DNA of 64,000 nt from an uncultured Phycisphaerales bacterium (GCA_903857265.1 CAIODZ010000038.1:1-64000), one strand, 5' to 3'. Positions 18,781 to 30,128 are shown, numbered from the stretch's first letter. Numbers and translations: made by a program. The notes: generated by a model not told the origin, from the letters alone.

Positions 18781-20616
18781 TTATATCTTTTCAAGTTTGT
18801 TGTACCAGTTAAATTTCAGGAATACACAGGTTGCTGCCAGGGTGATGGCAATCTTGGTAACCCACGGCCAGTCACGGAGGACGATGAAAATGGGCAGCGA
18901 GACAAGGCACAACTGCCAGACAATGCCTACCACAACATTGAGCATATCCCTGCCGAAGTTTCGATTCGGCTTGAAGGTCTGGTCTTCCTGCACGACCTTT
19001 TCACGAATGTGTCCCCAGAAGCCCCATGGATTGACGGTCTTGTAGAATTTCTTGAGGACGGCATCATCTTCGGGACTTGTCATGAAGGTGCCCACAAAGC
19101 AGCCCACAGCCGAAACCGCGAAGATGATGGGGAATGTGTAAAGGGCATTGATATCACGGCCGAATGCGAAATTCATCAGCCCGGGAACAAACATCGCGCT
19201 GAGGATGCCTGTTATCATGCCCCAGAAATAGCCGTAGCCGTTGAATCGCCACCATATCCACTTGAGGACATTGGCAATGACATAAGCGCCGTTGAGCGCG
19301 CCCACAATCCACCACATAATGCTGAAGATATTTTTCGTCAGCATACCCAGAGTAAGGCCCAGGCCGAGTACTACCAGCGACGAGAGGCGGCTCATCAGTA
19401 TCTCTGTTCGTGCCGGTGCATTGGGATTGATGTATCGTTTATATATGTCGTTGACGATATACGCCGGGGCAGCGTTGACGGTCGCTGCGAAATTGGACAT
19501 AAAAGCTGCCAGCAGGCCCGCAAGCAGGAATCCGACTACACCATGCGGCATATAGTTGAACAGGACAACCGGCAGAATTCCTTCCAGGTCCGGCTTAGCC
19601 ATTGCTTTGAGTTCCGGCGTGCAAAACTTTAGCGCCATTACTGTCAGGCCCGCGACCATCATATAGCGTGGAAACATCAGTACCGTCGTTACCCAGCCGT
19701 TCATCATACAGGCCTCGCGCGAATTGCGGGTAGCCAGTATTCTCTGCATATCGTAGTTGGGCATCGGGCCTGCCAAACTCGCCAGCACGCCTTTGCACAG
19801 CATCAGGCCAAAAATGATGCCGAATAGCTCATTGCCTTCGGCCTGTATCGCAAGGTTCACCTTGTCAAAGACGCCCGTCCAGTCCAGGCCTAACTTGTAC
19901 CCGAAGAACGGGCTTGTCCAGCCCGCCGGTATCAGATTATGTATCTCTGCCGGACTCACCGAGCAGATGGCGATTCCCCCGATAACAAGGGCGGTGACAG
20001 TCAGAATCGTAAACTGCATGACCTCGGTGATGACCACGCTTATCATTCCACCCTTGATTGTGTAAAGCGACGTCAGCCCCATCAGTATCAGTGCGTAGAT
20101 GTTCGCGTCGGAAAAAATACCCTCGGTGGCGCCCGTAAAATGCCAGGGCAGCATCACTACCGCAAATTTGCCTATACCCTTGAATGCGTAGGCCAGCATA
20201 CCCACGACGGCTACCAGCGCGAATGCCACCACGCTGATGTGAGCCAGATTCGCTCCTTTGTCATTGCCGAACCGCGTCTTAATCCATTCAGCGCCGGTCA
20301 AAACGTTGGACCGCCTCAGCCAGCCGCTCAGGAACATCATCAGGAAGATTTGATTGAACGTAGGCCATACCCACGGCAGCCAGATACTCTTGAGACCATA
20401 CATAAACAGCCAGGTAACCAGCACCATCGTGCCGCTTATGTCGAACATACCCGATGCGTCGGAAATGCCCAGTATATACCACGGCAGCGACTTGCCGCCG
20501 AGAAAATAGGATTCGAGGTTCTTTGCTCCTCGCCTTGAAACCCACAGACCCGCCACAATCACGGTGCAGAAATAAACGATAATGATGGCAAGGTCAATTC
20601 CACTGATTTTGAACAT
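18781..20616 (-). CDS. Sodium:solute symporter (SSS family)
   Basis: Multi-TM protein, ESYFLGGKSLPWYILGISDASGMFDISGT signature. Confidence 0.9.
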   Translation of the reverse strand: MFKISGIDLAIIIVYFCTVIVAGLWVSRRGAKNLESYFLGGKSLPWYILGISDASGMFDISGTMVLVTWLFMYGLKSIWLPWVWPTFNQIFLMMFLSGWLRRSNVLTGAEWIKTRFGNDKGANLAHISVVAFALVAVVGMLAYAFKGIGKFAVVMLPWHFTGATEGIFSDANIYALILMGLTSLYTIKGGMISVVITEVMQFTILTVTALVIGGIAICSVSPAEIHNLIPAGWTSPFFGYKLGLDWTGVFDKVNLAIQAEGNELFGIIFGLMLCKGVLASLAGPMPNYDMQRILATRNSREACMMNGWVTTVLMFPRYMMVAGLTVMALKFCTPELKAMAKPDLEGILPVVLFNYMPHGVVGFLLAGLLAAFMSNFAATVNAAPAYIVNDIYKRYINPNAPARTEILMSRLSSLVVLGLGLTLGMLTKNIFSIMWWIVGALNGAYVIANVLKWIWWRFNGYGYFWGMITGILSAMFVPGLMNFAFGRDINALYTFPIIFAVSAVGCFVGTFMTSPEDDAVLKKFYKTVNPWGFWGHIREKVVQEDQTFKPNRNFGRDMLNVVVGIVWQLCLVSLPIFIVLRDWPWVTKIAITLAATCVFLKFNWYNKLEKI

Positions 20617-20633
20617 AGGTAATCTCCGTGTTA

Positions 20634-20670
20634 AACCCGTTAGATGGCGGCTTTGCCTGTCTAACGGGTT
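20634..20670 (-). promoter_or_regulatory. Perfect 11-bp inverted repeat upstream of symporter
   Basis: AACCCGTTAGA-N15-TCTAACGGGTT, 18 nt from start codon at 20616. Confidence 0.6.
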
Positions 20671-20890
20671 CTAATATCATCAGTGTTATTTTTAATATGT
20701 TAAAGGTCTTTACTGCTTTGCCGGTGCCTGATTGCATCGCGACCCCGGCCCAATAGAAAAACCACAGGTTATCCAAAGCAGGGGATGTATGCAAGCAGAA
20801 ATTTCACCGCCATTGCATGGCTAAAAAACTTAGTGCTTTTGTGTCTTTGTGGCAAATCAGCCGGTTTTTTCACTCAACTTTGGGGCTTAA

Positions 20891-22486
20891 TCAGGGTGAT
20901 TCTTTTAACCAGTTATCGCAGAATAGTTTCAGGTCGTATATGTCAACCGCCCCGGACAAATCCATATCGGTCTTATCGCAGTCATTGTTGGCTGCGCAAT
21001 CAGTGCGTTTCCACCACTCGGCCAACTTGGCAAAATCGATAAAATCGACGCCGTCCGGGCAGGTAAAATCCGCCTTGTTAAACTGCCACCATAAGAGTGG
21101 GTAGTTCACGTTATCAACGCACATTCGCCAGATATCGTCTGTGCCGTTGGCGGTTTCGCCGACAAAGTCCCAGCCGGCACCGGTAAAGGTGCTTTCAGTT
21201 TTCATTTCTGCTGTTGTGTTGCCCTCTCCGCCGTCACTAACTATCAATCCGCTCGTATTAACATCCCAGAAAGAAGCGGTTATTGTCCCATAATAGTCGT
21301 CGTCGTTATACCCTACGAGTCCGCCGAAATAGCTGTTACCAAAAACTGTTCCTGTAGAATAGCAATTATTGATATTGCCATAGTTTGCTCCCACTAACCC
21401 ACCAATAAAATAATCGCCGGTAACAGCGCCTATTGAATAGGAATTGCTGATATTACACCATTGGCTGTTATATCCTACCAGGCCACCAGTTGTGTTTGAA
21501 AGATCATTGCCATAGACATCGCCTGTCGCGAAACAATTGATGATAACGCCAAATCCATCGTAATAGTCGTTTCCTCCTACTAGTCCGCCGATACGTATCG
21601 AGCCAATACCGGTTACATTGCCTGTCGCAAAGCAATTGATAATAGTGCCTCCGAAGTTACTTCCTGCCAGCCCGCCGAGATGCTCAATAAAGGAATTCCC
21701 GGCAGATATATTACCTGATGCCCAGGAATCGCTGATAGTGCCGGAGTTACCTCCAACGAGACCTCCAAGATCGGTTACATCGTGTTTGTATACATCATTA
21801 TATCCACTCACATTTCCAGTTGCGAAGCAATGGCTAATAGTTCCATCGTTTTGTCCCACTAACCCCCCAAGACCGTGCGTTCTATTTCCGCCTGCAATAA
21901 CGAATGTAGAATGAGAATTTGTGATGGAGCCATTATTAAATCCTACAAGACCGCCAAGAGAACCTGAATCATCCCCAGCGGAGAGAATTTCCGTTGAGTA
22001 GCAATTGTTTATATCACCATAGCAATATCCAGCCAAAGCGCCAGAAACAGCAAGGCCATTCTCGCTTGTTATGCTGACATTTTCTATACCAAGGTTTTTC
22101 ACCTCGCCATCTTCAATGTATCCGAACAGACCGAGGTAACTGCTTCCGGTTGTCGAAATGGTCAGCTTTGTAATTTTGTGTCCATTGCCATCGAATACGC
22201 CTGTAAAATGAGTTCCCTGAAAGCCGTCTTCTATGTTGTTTATATCAGGTGCAATTACGGCGGAGGTGAAGACCTGATTTCCTGGGAGATTCGGGTCTAA
22301 GTTGATATCGGCTATAAGGATGAAGTTTGCATCGTAGTCGCCTGTACTTCCCGCCAGGGTTAGCAGGTCTGTGGCAGACCCGATTCGATACGGGTCGCCG
22401 GCAGTGCCTGAGCCGCCTGAGTATTTGGCCCGAACGGATGATGAGACGATTGCGATAGCCACAAATGCCAAAAAGAGCTTTTTCAT
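20891..22486 (-). CDS. GLUG-motif surface protein with C-terminal dockerin-like segment
   Basis: Repeated GGLVGxNxGxIxNCxxTGxVxG units; signal peptide; C-terminal DFIDFAKLAEWW...DMDLSGAVDIYDLKLFCDNWL. Confidence 0.88.
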   Translation of the reverse strand: MKKLFLAFVAIAIVSSSVRAKYSGGSGTAGDPYRIGSATDLLTLAGSTGDYDANFILIADINLDPNLPGNQVFTSAVIAPDINNIEDGFQGTHFTGVFDGNGHKITKLTISTTGSSYLGLFGYIEDGEVKNLGIENVSITSENGLAVSGALAGYCYGDINNCYSTEILSAGDDSGSLGGLVGFNNGSITNSHSTFVIAGGNRTHGLGGLVGQNDGTISHCFATGNVSGYNDVYKHDVTDLGGLVGGNSGTISDSWASGNISAGNSFIEHLGGLAGSNFGGTIINCFATGNVTGIGSIRIGGLVGGNDYYDGFGVIINCFATGDVYGNDLSNTTGGLVGYNSQWCNISNSYSIGAVTGDYFIGGLVGANYGNINNCYSTGTVFGNSYFGGLVGYNDDDYYGTITASFWDVNTSGLIVSDGGEGNTTAEMKTESTFTGAGWDFVGETANGTDDIWRMCVDNVNYPLLWWQFNKADFTCPDGVDFIDFAKLAEWWKRTDCAANNDCDKTDMDLSGAVDIYDLKLFCDNWLKESP

Positions 22487-22614
22487 GAGTGTGTCCTCCA
22501 AAAACAAGTGTGTGTAAAGTTTAGTTAAGAATTACATTTTCCACCACTCCCGAAAGGGACGCCTAACGGCGGAAGAGCGCGAAGAGTCACGAAGTTTTTA
22601 TTCTTTATTATTTT

Positions 22615-22645
22615 CTTCGTGGTTCTCTGTGTCCTTCGTGGTTTA
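22615..22645 (-). repeat. 31-nt dispersed repeat, copy 1
   Basis: Reverse complement TAAACCACGAAGGACACAGAGAACCACGAAG, 30/31 identical to 40617-40647. Confidence 0.9.
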
Positions 22646-22844
22646 ATGCTTTTTAATAATGAACTCCTCCATGATTTAAAATGCTGTATCTCAATTTAGA
22701 GCAGATTATACCGGAGATACTTTTCCCTGTAAACAACAAATATGGCTGTTTGGGAAAAAGTTAAGAGATGAAAGCATACTATATGAGCACTCCGGGCTTG
22801 CTGCCGGTAAATGTCCCCGAAATTTGCCGATTCAGCCGGGTTTT

Positions 22845-23798
22845 TCACTCAATTTTGGGTGTATGTCCATCAACAGGGCCGGATATTTTTCCCCAGCAGC
22901 CAAGCGTCATTTTGAACAGGTCCTGATATGCGGCATCAGATGGCTGTGGTGTTGTGCCATGTGGAAACTTAATTGAGGTTCCCGCTTCAACCTTTCGGGC
23001 ATAGTTAATTGTCTCTATGCACCATTGCCAGTATTCGGCGTGGCCGTCGGCCATTGAAACAGTTGTCCCGTTACCGTGCCGGGCATCAGGGCCGTCGAAC
23101 CAGTTCCCGTAAGTACTCCAGTCGGAAGTGTAAGTAACCGCATAACTATCTGGTGTGCCCTTTCCCTCATCGACGAAGACAATCTGCCTTGCGGATCTTT
23201 TTATCTGGCCGATAACTTTTTTCCACATTTCTGCCGAGACGGCGCCTCTTCCTTCTTTCCGACCATTTGCTCCATCGACTATCGCGTATGTAACAACTTC
23301 ACCTTTATTTCCGGTCGTACAATGGTAAATCTTGTAGTTCTTCAGGTATTTCCACAATGCGCCGGTATCAATAGCGCATTGCTTGCCGCAATCTGGAGTG
23401 GTTGCGACGTTATAGCTTCCGATCCATGGCAACTCATCTTTATGATCGGCTGCTTCTGGAACGGAGGAAAGATTGAGAGGTTTGTTCGGCAGCGAGGCGG
23501 CGCAGCTATACAAGGTGATGTTGGTAGGGCAGGTCGGACAAGGACTATTAACGCCGCTATACGCTGAGCCGTTGACGAGCTTATCATTGTTGCCCTCGGC
23601 ATAACTCATCCATGCGAGGGTCAACTGCTTGAGACCACTCAGGCAAGCGACACGTTTGGCCGTTGTGCGTGCCTTGGCTAATGCGGGCAGCAGTATGGCC
23701 ATCAGAAGGGCGATAATAGATATAACGACTAACAGTTCGACAAGTGTAAACCCAACCTTGTCTGTGTTGCGCCGGGCAATCGTTTTTTGCCTGTGCAT
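22845..23798 (-). CDS. Prepilin-type N-terminal cleavage / H-X9-DG domain protein
   Basis: [43 protein letters not shown]. Confidence 0.92.
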   Translation of the reverse strand: MHRQKTIARRNTDKVGFTLVELLVVISIIALLMAILLPALAKARTTAKRVACLSGLKQLTLAWMSYAEGNNDKLVNGSAYSGVNSPCPTCPTNITLYSCAASLPNKPLNLSSVPEAADHKDELPWIGSYNVATTPDCGKQCAIDTGALWKYLKNYKIYHCTTGNKGEVVTYAIVDGANGRKEGRGAVSAEMWKKVIGQIKRSARQIVFVDEGKGTPDSYAVTYTSDWSTYGNWFDGPDARHGNGTTVSMADGHAEYWQWCIETINYARKVEAGTSIKFPHGTTPQPSDAAYQDLFKMTLGCWGKISGPVDGHTPKIE

Positions 23799-24032
23799 AA
23801 ATAAACTCCATATATATTATGCGAGTGCGAGGTTATTTAACACAAGCCATAATATCAAATTCGCCGGCGGAATACAATGGGTGATATGTGTAAATTTAAG
23901 TTTTGCCCGCGGAGGATGTCTCGTATGGATTTGCCGAAATGACAGGGTTAAAAGACCCGAAACGCCGCAGACGGAACGGCTTTCTAAGCCGATTTCAAAC
24001 CCTGTCGCCGGTCTTTGGCTGTCAATAATAAG

Positions 24033-25055
24033 TTATTCAGCGGGAGCGTAGTTTTTGCAAGTCGGGTCAAGCGCGTAGCCAACCTTGCCCCAACAGGCAA
24101 GCTGTACCTTGTAGACATCGGCCTTGCCGGCACAGGTTGTTGGTATATAGTTATACGTCTTCTTTTTCCCGGCATCCATAGTTTCCGATGCTGTCCACAT
24201 TATGCGTCCTGCGTGGCCATCGGCATAAGATAAGTCCGTTCCATTGCCATGCGCTATCATCGGGTAGTCAAACCAGCTTGCGCAGTTGTAATTAACCGCA
24301 TAACTGTCCGGGCTCAGGTCGCCTTCATCGATAAATACCATTCTCATAGAGGTGCCTTTTATCTGGTTGAGATTCTTCATTAAAAATGTTGTGGGGACGT
24401 CACCGCCGCCGGAGGCCGTTGAGCAATTATTAAACTTATATTTGCCGTTCATTGAATCGACGATAGGATATGTTACTAATGCTTGTTTTACACCAGTCGG
24501 ACAACGATATATTTTGTAGTCCTTTGCGAATCTCCACAAAGCGCCGGTATCAATAGCAACTTTTTGGAGACATTCATTTTGATAGATACCTGCAACCGTC
24601 GCTCCAGAGGAGTTAAACGCATAGGCAGGACCGACCCATTGCAATTCGTTTTGGTGCATTGAATAATAAGCTCCTCCCCACAGACTGCCGGGATAAGCGG
24701 TCGATAATGGTACCGAGGATGCCTTAGTATTTCCATTGAGACCAGCTGGCGGAGTCGGACAGGAAACCGAGGCCGGAGGGGCATCAGCGGGGCCAAGCGG
24801 CGCGCCGTTCACGATTTTATCATTGTTGGCCGAGGCATATGTCATCCATGCGAGGGTCAGCTGCTTCAGGTTGCTCAGGCAAACGATACGTTTGCCCTGT
24901 TCGCGTGCCCTGGCTAATGCGGGTAGCAGTATGGCCATCAGAAGGGCTATAATTGATATAACGACTAACAGTTCGACAAGTGTAAACCCATCTTTGCTTG
25001 CGCTATAATGGGCAGGCCCTTTTTTATGAAGGACAAGCGTTTTTTGCCTGTGCAT
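24033..25055 (-). CDS. Prepilin-type N-terminal cleavage / H-X9-DG domain protein (tandem paralog)
   Basis: [43 protein letters not shown]. Confidence 0.92.
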   Translation of the reverse strand: MHRQKTLVLHKKGPAHYSASKDGFTLVELLVVISIIALLMAILLPALARAREQGKRIVCLSNLKQLTLAWMTYASANNDKIVNGAPLGPADAPPASVSCPTPPAGLNGNTKASSVPLSTAYPGSLWGGAYYSMHQNELQWVGPAYAFNSSGATVAGIYQNECLQKVAIDTGALWRFAKDYKIYRCPTGVKQALVTYPIVDSMNGKYKFNNCSTASGGGDVPTTFLMKNLNQIKGTSMRMVFIDEGDLSPDSYAVNYNCASWFDYPMIAHGNGTDLSYADGHAGRIMWTASETMDAGKKKTYNYIPTTCAGKADVYKVQLACWGKVGYALDPTCKNYAPAE

Positions 25056-25407
25056 AATTAAACCCCATATATTGTGCGGGTGCGAGGTTATCTGACATAA
25101 CCCATAATATCATATTTCCCGGCGGAATGCAATGGGTGATATTCGCGAAATGGTGTTTTTGCGTGCGCGAAAATGACTTTTAGGATTTGCCAAAACCTGT
25201 CCTCCATAGCTCCTGCCCTACATAGTACGCTGTGCGTCGGAGGGTTAGCGAAGGAGGATGGCAGGGGTAAAAAGGCCGAAAGGGCAATGTTGCGTCAAAT
25301 TTTGTGTTGGAAGTTGGACGATTTTGAGGATAGAATCGGTGAACAAGCGTAGGCAGTGAATAGTGTCGAAAGTTTCTAACATTAAAAACCAGGATTTGGA
25401 GAATCGT

Positions 25408-26130
25408 ATGAACCGCAGAATGTTTCTCAAAGCCGTGCCTGCAATCGGCGTACTGGGTATCGCAAGCCCGAGTTTTTCCGCCGATGCCAATACTACGAAT
25501 GATGTAAATATTGCGCAAGGCGCGGACAAGGTCTCGCTGGAGGCGGACGGCGTAATCAAGCTCAATCCCCCTGATTTGAAAAATGGAATTTCCTTAATGG
25601 AGGCGCTCAGGAAAAGAAAGTCAACGCGCGATATCTCGGATAAGAAGCTCACCCTGCAGCAGTTGTCTGACCTGCTCTGGTCAGCCGATGGCACAAACAG
25701 GCCCGACGGCAAACGCACTTCGCCCGCAGCGATGGGTATTTATTGTGTTGATATTTACGCTGTGCTGCCTGAGGGCATTTATTTATATGACCCGGCTAAG
25801 CGCGAGCTTAAATCCGTCGCGAAAGGCGATTTCAGGAAATCGGCAGGTATGCAGGATTTCGTATTCATCGCGCCGCTCAACCTCGTTTATGTCTTTACCT
25901 TAAGAAATCCAAAGGAAAGTCCCGGCCCCGCCCCCGTCCCGGAAGAAAAACGAAAAATCTGGGGAGATGTTGAAGTGGGCTGTATGGTTCAGAACGTCTA
26001 TTTGTATTGTGCATCGCAGGGCCTCGCTGCGGTAGTGCGCGGAATGGTTGACCAGAAAAAATTCAGCGAGGCAGTCAAAGTTAAGCCCGAACAAATAATA
26101 GTCGCCCAGACAATCGGCTATCCGAAGTAA
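25408..26130 (+). CDS. SagB-type nitroreductase family protein with Tat-like signal
   Basis: NRRMFLKAVPAIGVLGIASP; SLMEALRKRKSTRDISDKKLTLQQLSDLLWSADGTNRPDGKRTSPAAMG. Confidence 0.88.
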   Translation: MNRRMFLKAVPAIGVLGIASPSFSADANTTNDVNIAQGADKVSLEADGVIKLNPPDLKNGISLMEALRKRKSTRDISDKKLTLQQLSDLLWSADGTNRPDGKRTSPAAMGIYCVDIYAVLPEGIYLYDPAKRELKSVAKGDFRKSAGMQDFVFIAPLNLVYVFTLRNPKESPGPAPVPEEKRKIWGDVEVGCMVQNVYLYCASQGLAAVVRGMVDQKKFSEAVKVKPEQIIVAQTIGYPK

Positions 26131-26531
26131 AAACAAATTGATTCTTACTACCTAAAAATATTTAGCTCCGTCACCTCCGCCCTTGGCGAGTGACGGGGTT
26201 CTCTCTTTTGCCTGTCCTCCGTAGTCCCTAAGGGACGAAGGGGGATGGCGGGGTTATCCGCATCCCAAATCTGCAATCGGAAATCCGCAATTGACGTTGT
26301 GCCTCTCCCTCGCCTCTTCGGACAACACGGCTCTTTTTTTCTTGACATTGGCGGGGGCATAGATATAGTCGCCAATAGGTCAATTGTTTTGGTAGTGCGT
26401 TTAGTGAAAGGATTCTAAATAGCGCTATGGGCAAACACACACTCATCCCTGTCAGGTTATGCATATTTGCGCAGAATGTCTGCGCCAAATCAAACACATC
26501 TTATTAACTGTTAGTTGTAAGGAGGCAGAAA

Positions 26532-29500
26532 ATGTTCACAAGAAAAACGATTTTGGGGGTAGTGTTGCTGCTCTGCATCACGCTTGTTGTCCCTGCTTTG
26601 GCAACAACATACTATGTTGACCCGAACGGCAATGACTCTGCCGACGGCAATACATGGGCGACGGCCTTCGCCACTATTCAAAAAGGGATAACATCAGCTA
26701 ACGATGGTGAACCAAATAATTATGCAGTGATTGATATAAACTCCGGAATCTACGAAACAGGCCCTATTACAATCAACAACAATAACATAGAGCTCAACTT
26801 CAGAGAAAATGTAGAGGTTCTGGCGAAAAGCAATAACGACCCGAATGAGCCAAACTTATTTGCTAACTCAGAGCTATTCAAGGCAAGGAACAAGAGCGGC
26901 ATACTTTTTGACGGCAATAATACCGTCTTTCGTATGAGGAAATCGGAGTATACCACCGTTGTGCAAGACGTCATTGCTCTGTATAGCTGTAGCAATGTCA
27001 CTATCTTAAATCTTGCCTGTAAAGACGGCGGCGAAGATGGCATATATATCGGTGACGCCAACAGCGGCGGCCTTAGGTGTTGCCAGAACATTTCAATCAA
27101 GAACGTAATCTGCGACAACAATAAGCGGAACGCAATTTCCGTAATTAGCGTTGACGGTTTAACCATCGAAGATTGCATTCTCAAGAATACAAACGGTGCA
27201 GCCCCCGAATGTGGGATTGATCTCGAACCTAATTATGATATCGAGCAACTAATGAATATCGTTGTAAATAACACTCGATTAGAGAATAACGCTAGTAAAG
27301 CTTTGATAATAAACCTTAGCTTAATCAAAAACGACATAAATATGGTCTTCGAAAATGATTATGTTACAAAGGGCGAAGGTATTTATGTGGCGTATGCTGA
27401 TGATAATGATCCCAATGGTTCAATAAAATTTAAAAATGTTATTGTTGAAGGTACCGACTTTGGGACATGGATAGGCAAGTCCTCTGAAAAAATTACTCTT
27501 TCTTTCGAGAACTGTGTGTGGAAAGATATAGCTCCATTCCATGACTGGTATCCCGGCCCAATAACGATATTATCTGGCGGTAGCAACAAGCCGGGAGGGA
27601 TAAGCTTTAATAATTGTCAGATATTTGACAACTGTAATCGCCCTGCAATTAAGTTTCCTCCAATCGGCCCAAACACCTTATATGACGTCAACGGCACTCT
27701 CTATGTTCACAATGATAATCGAACCGGTCCTCTGTTTGACTGGAGTGGGGCCGAAACCAACAATGTTACGATTGACGTAAATCGAGGGTTTGCTGATTTA
27801 TCGTGGGTGTTCAACAAGACCAGTGGTAACGTTTATTCATCGATCCAATCCGCGCTTAACGACTCAAACAACAGCGATGAAATCGAAGTTTATCCCGGCA
27901 CATATTATGAGGCAATCGATTCTAATGGCAAAACTATAACTTTATGCAGTGCCGAACCGAATGACCTGAATGTGATTAAGGCAACAATCATAAATGGTAG
28001 TGAGGAGGCAAACGTGGTCGAAGTAAATTCCAATGCCACACTGAAAGGCCTTACTATAACGGGCGGACAGCGCGGGGTTTATTGCTCAGCAAGTAACCCG
28101 GTAATAAGCAATTGCATAATCAGGAGCAACACCAGCGAAGGAATATACGCTGATTCCGCAACCGTAACGGTTAAAAACAGCATTATTTACAACAATGATG
28201 CAGGTTTGATATTCCAGAACGCCAATGGAATCGTGCGAAACAACACGATAGTCAATAATAAAATTAACGGCATACGAGTTATTGGCGACAATGGACCTTC
28301 AATCTCAAACTGTATTCTCTGGAATAACAATGACGACCTCAATAACTGTGCTGCGACATATAGCTGTATCAAAGACGGTAACGATGTAAATGGCACAGGA
28401 AATATCAGTTCAGACCCCTGTTTTGTTGATGCGGACAATAATGATTTTCATATTGGTATTCATTCGCCTTGTGTAGATGCTGGTGACTCCAACGGAAACT
28501 ATAACGGCGAGGCGGATATTGATGGTCAGCCGCGGGTTATGTTTGATCGGGTTGATATGGGGGCCGATGAATTTGGTTTTCTGGCTCTGGCTTATTGGAA
28601 GCTTGATGAGACCAGCGGTATAACAGCATACGATTCCACCGGTGACAATAACGGCGTTGTGCATGGAGCGTCATGGACAGATGGGCAGATTGACGGTGCC
28701 TTGGATTTCAACGGCAACGGTGATTATGTTGATTGCACAAAGCCCGTGATTCCAAAAGCGGATTTCGCAGTCGCCTGTTGGTTTAACACCGACATAGTTA
28801 GTGGGTACCGAGCGCTGATTTCTCAATATGCTGCTGGGCAGCCGGGTAGATTTGGATTTGACCTCAGCAATAACAAGCTTTTCTACAGAATAGGAAGTGA
28901 CTCCGACACGGGGACAACAGCGATATCGACCGGTGAATGGCACTTTGCCGTCCTTACGCGAGAAGGTTCAAACCTTGTCGCTTATCTTGATGGTGCCGAA
29001 GAATTTACGGCTATAGCTGACGAGGATTTATACCAGGACGCCAATACCTTAATTGGCACTGATGGTTACTATCCTTTCGATGGTAAAATCGATGAAGTAA
29101 TGATTTTCGACAGGTCGTTGTCGGCTGATTATATTTTGTATCTTTATCAGGAGGCGCTGCGCAAAAAGGCGTCTAATCCAAACCCGGCCAACGAAGCAAC
29201 AGGCGTTGAGCAGAATGTGGTGATTAGCTGGTCGCCGGGGGAAAATGCGGTAACGCACGATGTGTATTTTGGTACATCATTCGATGCGGTCAACAATGCC
29301 GATATTTGCGATACCGACGTTTATATGGGCAATCAGGATGCTAATTACTGGGATACAAATAACTACGAGCCGAACGGTCTTTACTTCTATAAGACATATT
29401 ACTGGCGAATCGATGAAAGAAATAGTAACGGCACGACCAAAGGTGGCGTGTGGAACTTCAAAACTATGATTTACCCTAATCTCGCACATTTGTGGGAATT

Positions 29501-30128
29501 TGACGAGACCAGCGGAATAACGGCATACGACTTCAACAATAGTAACGGGACATTCAATGGCGATGACCCCTGCTGGACCGCCACTAATGGGGTCGACTTT
29601 AACGGTGTGAGTGACTATTTCTCTGTCTCCAGTTTGAACGGTGCTTATAATGCCAACAACAATTTCACTGTCGCCGGCTGGTTCAAGACATTTCAGCCAA
29701 CGGGAACACAAACAATTGTTGGGCAATGGAGCAATCGAACGAGTGGAACCACGAACGTTTACTGTGGCTGGCAGGTTCTGGTGGAAAACAATAAGTTAGT
29801 GGCAAGGTTCGGGTATAACGCTAGTACTTCAGATATAACAGGAACCAGCGATGTAAACGACAGCAACTGGCATCACTTTGCACTTGTTTACCCGACAAAG
29901 GATGCAAATGCGGTTTTGTATTTGGACGGCAGTTCGCAGGGAACAGAAGGGAAAAAGAACTTCTCTATAGCTGTTACAAGGTTTCGTATTGGCGATGGCA
30001 GCTACGTATTCACAGGAACCCCTCCCCTGAAAGGCGGGCCGTTCTGCGGAACAATTGATGATGTGATGATTTTCAACTGTGCCTTGACGGCCAACGAGGT
30101 TTATCAGCTTTACTTAGCCGGGCGGTAA
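26532..30128 (+). CDS. Large secreted protein: right-handed beta-helix region plus two LamG-type domains
   Basis: Signal peptide, TYYVDPNGNDSADGNTWATAFATIQKGI, repeated NCII.N stretches, two LAYWKLDE/LAHLWEFDE...GKIDEVMIFDRSL/GTIDDVMIFNCAL modules. Confidence 0.88.
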   Translation: MFTRKTILGVVLLLCITLVVPALATTYYVDPNGNDSADGNTWATAFATIQKGITSANDGEPNNYAVIDINSGIYETGPITINNNNIELNFRENVEVLAKSNNDPNEPNLFANSELFKARNKSGILFDGNNTVFRMRKSEYTTVVQDVIALYSCSNVTILNLACKDGGEDGIYIGDANSGGLRCCQNISIKNVICDNNKRNAISVISVDGLTIEDCILKNTNGAAPECGIDLEPNYDIEQLMNIVVNNTRLENNASKALIINLSLIKNDINMVFENDYVTKGEGIYVAYADDNDPNGSIKFKNVIVEGTDFGTWIGKSSEKITLSFENCVWKDIAPFHDWYPGPITILSGGSNKPGGISFNNCQIFDNCNRPAIKFPPIGPNTLYDVNGTLYVHNDNRTGPLFDWSGAETNNVTIDVNRGFADLSWVFNKTSGNVYSSIQSALNDSNNSDEIEVYPGTYYEAIDSNGKTITLCSAEPNDLNVIKATIINGSEEANVVEVNSNATLKGLTITGGQRGVYCSASNPVISNCIIRSNTSEGIYADSATVTVKNSIIYNNDAGLIFQNANGIVRNNTIVNNKINGIRVIGDNGPSISNCILWNNNDDLNNCAATYSCIKDGNDVNGTGNISSDPCFVDADNNDFHIGIHSPCVDAGDSNGNYNGEADIDGQPRVMFDRVDMGADEFGFLALAYWKLDETSGITAYDSTGDNNGVVHGASWTDGQIDGALDFNGNGDYVDCTKPVIPKADFAVACWFNTDIVSGYRALISQYAAGQPGRFGFDLSNNKLFYRIGSDSDTGTTAISTGEWHFAVLTREGSNLVAYLDGAEEFTAIADEDLYQDANTLIGTDGYYPFDGKIDEVMIFDRSLSADYILYLYQEALRKKASNPNPANEATGVEQNVVISWSPGENAVTHDVYFGTSFDAVNNADICDTDVYMGNQDANYWDTNNYEPNGLYFYKTYYWRIDERNSNGTTKGGVWNFKTMIYPNLAHLWEFDETSGITAYDFNNSNGTFNGDDPCWTATNGVDFNGVSDYFSVSSLNGAYNANNNFTVAGWFKTFQPTGTQTIVGQWSNRTSGTTNVYCGWQVLVENNKLVARFGYNASTSDITGTSDVNDSNWHHFALVYPTKDANAVLYLDGSSQGTEGKKNFSIAVTRFRIGDGSYVFTGTPPLKGGPFCGTIDDVMIFNCALTANEVYQLYLAGR

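Noticed and set aside
18619-19632. 337-aa plus-strand ORF opposite the sodium symporter
   Set aside because: Shadow ORF; the minus-strand symporter is clearly the real gene
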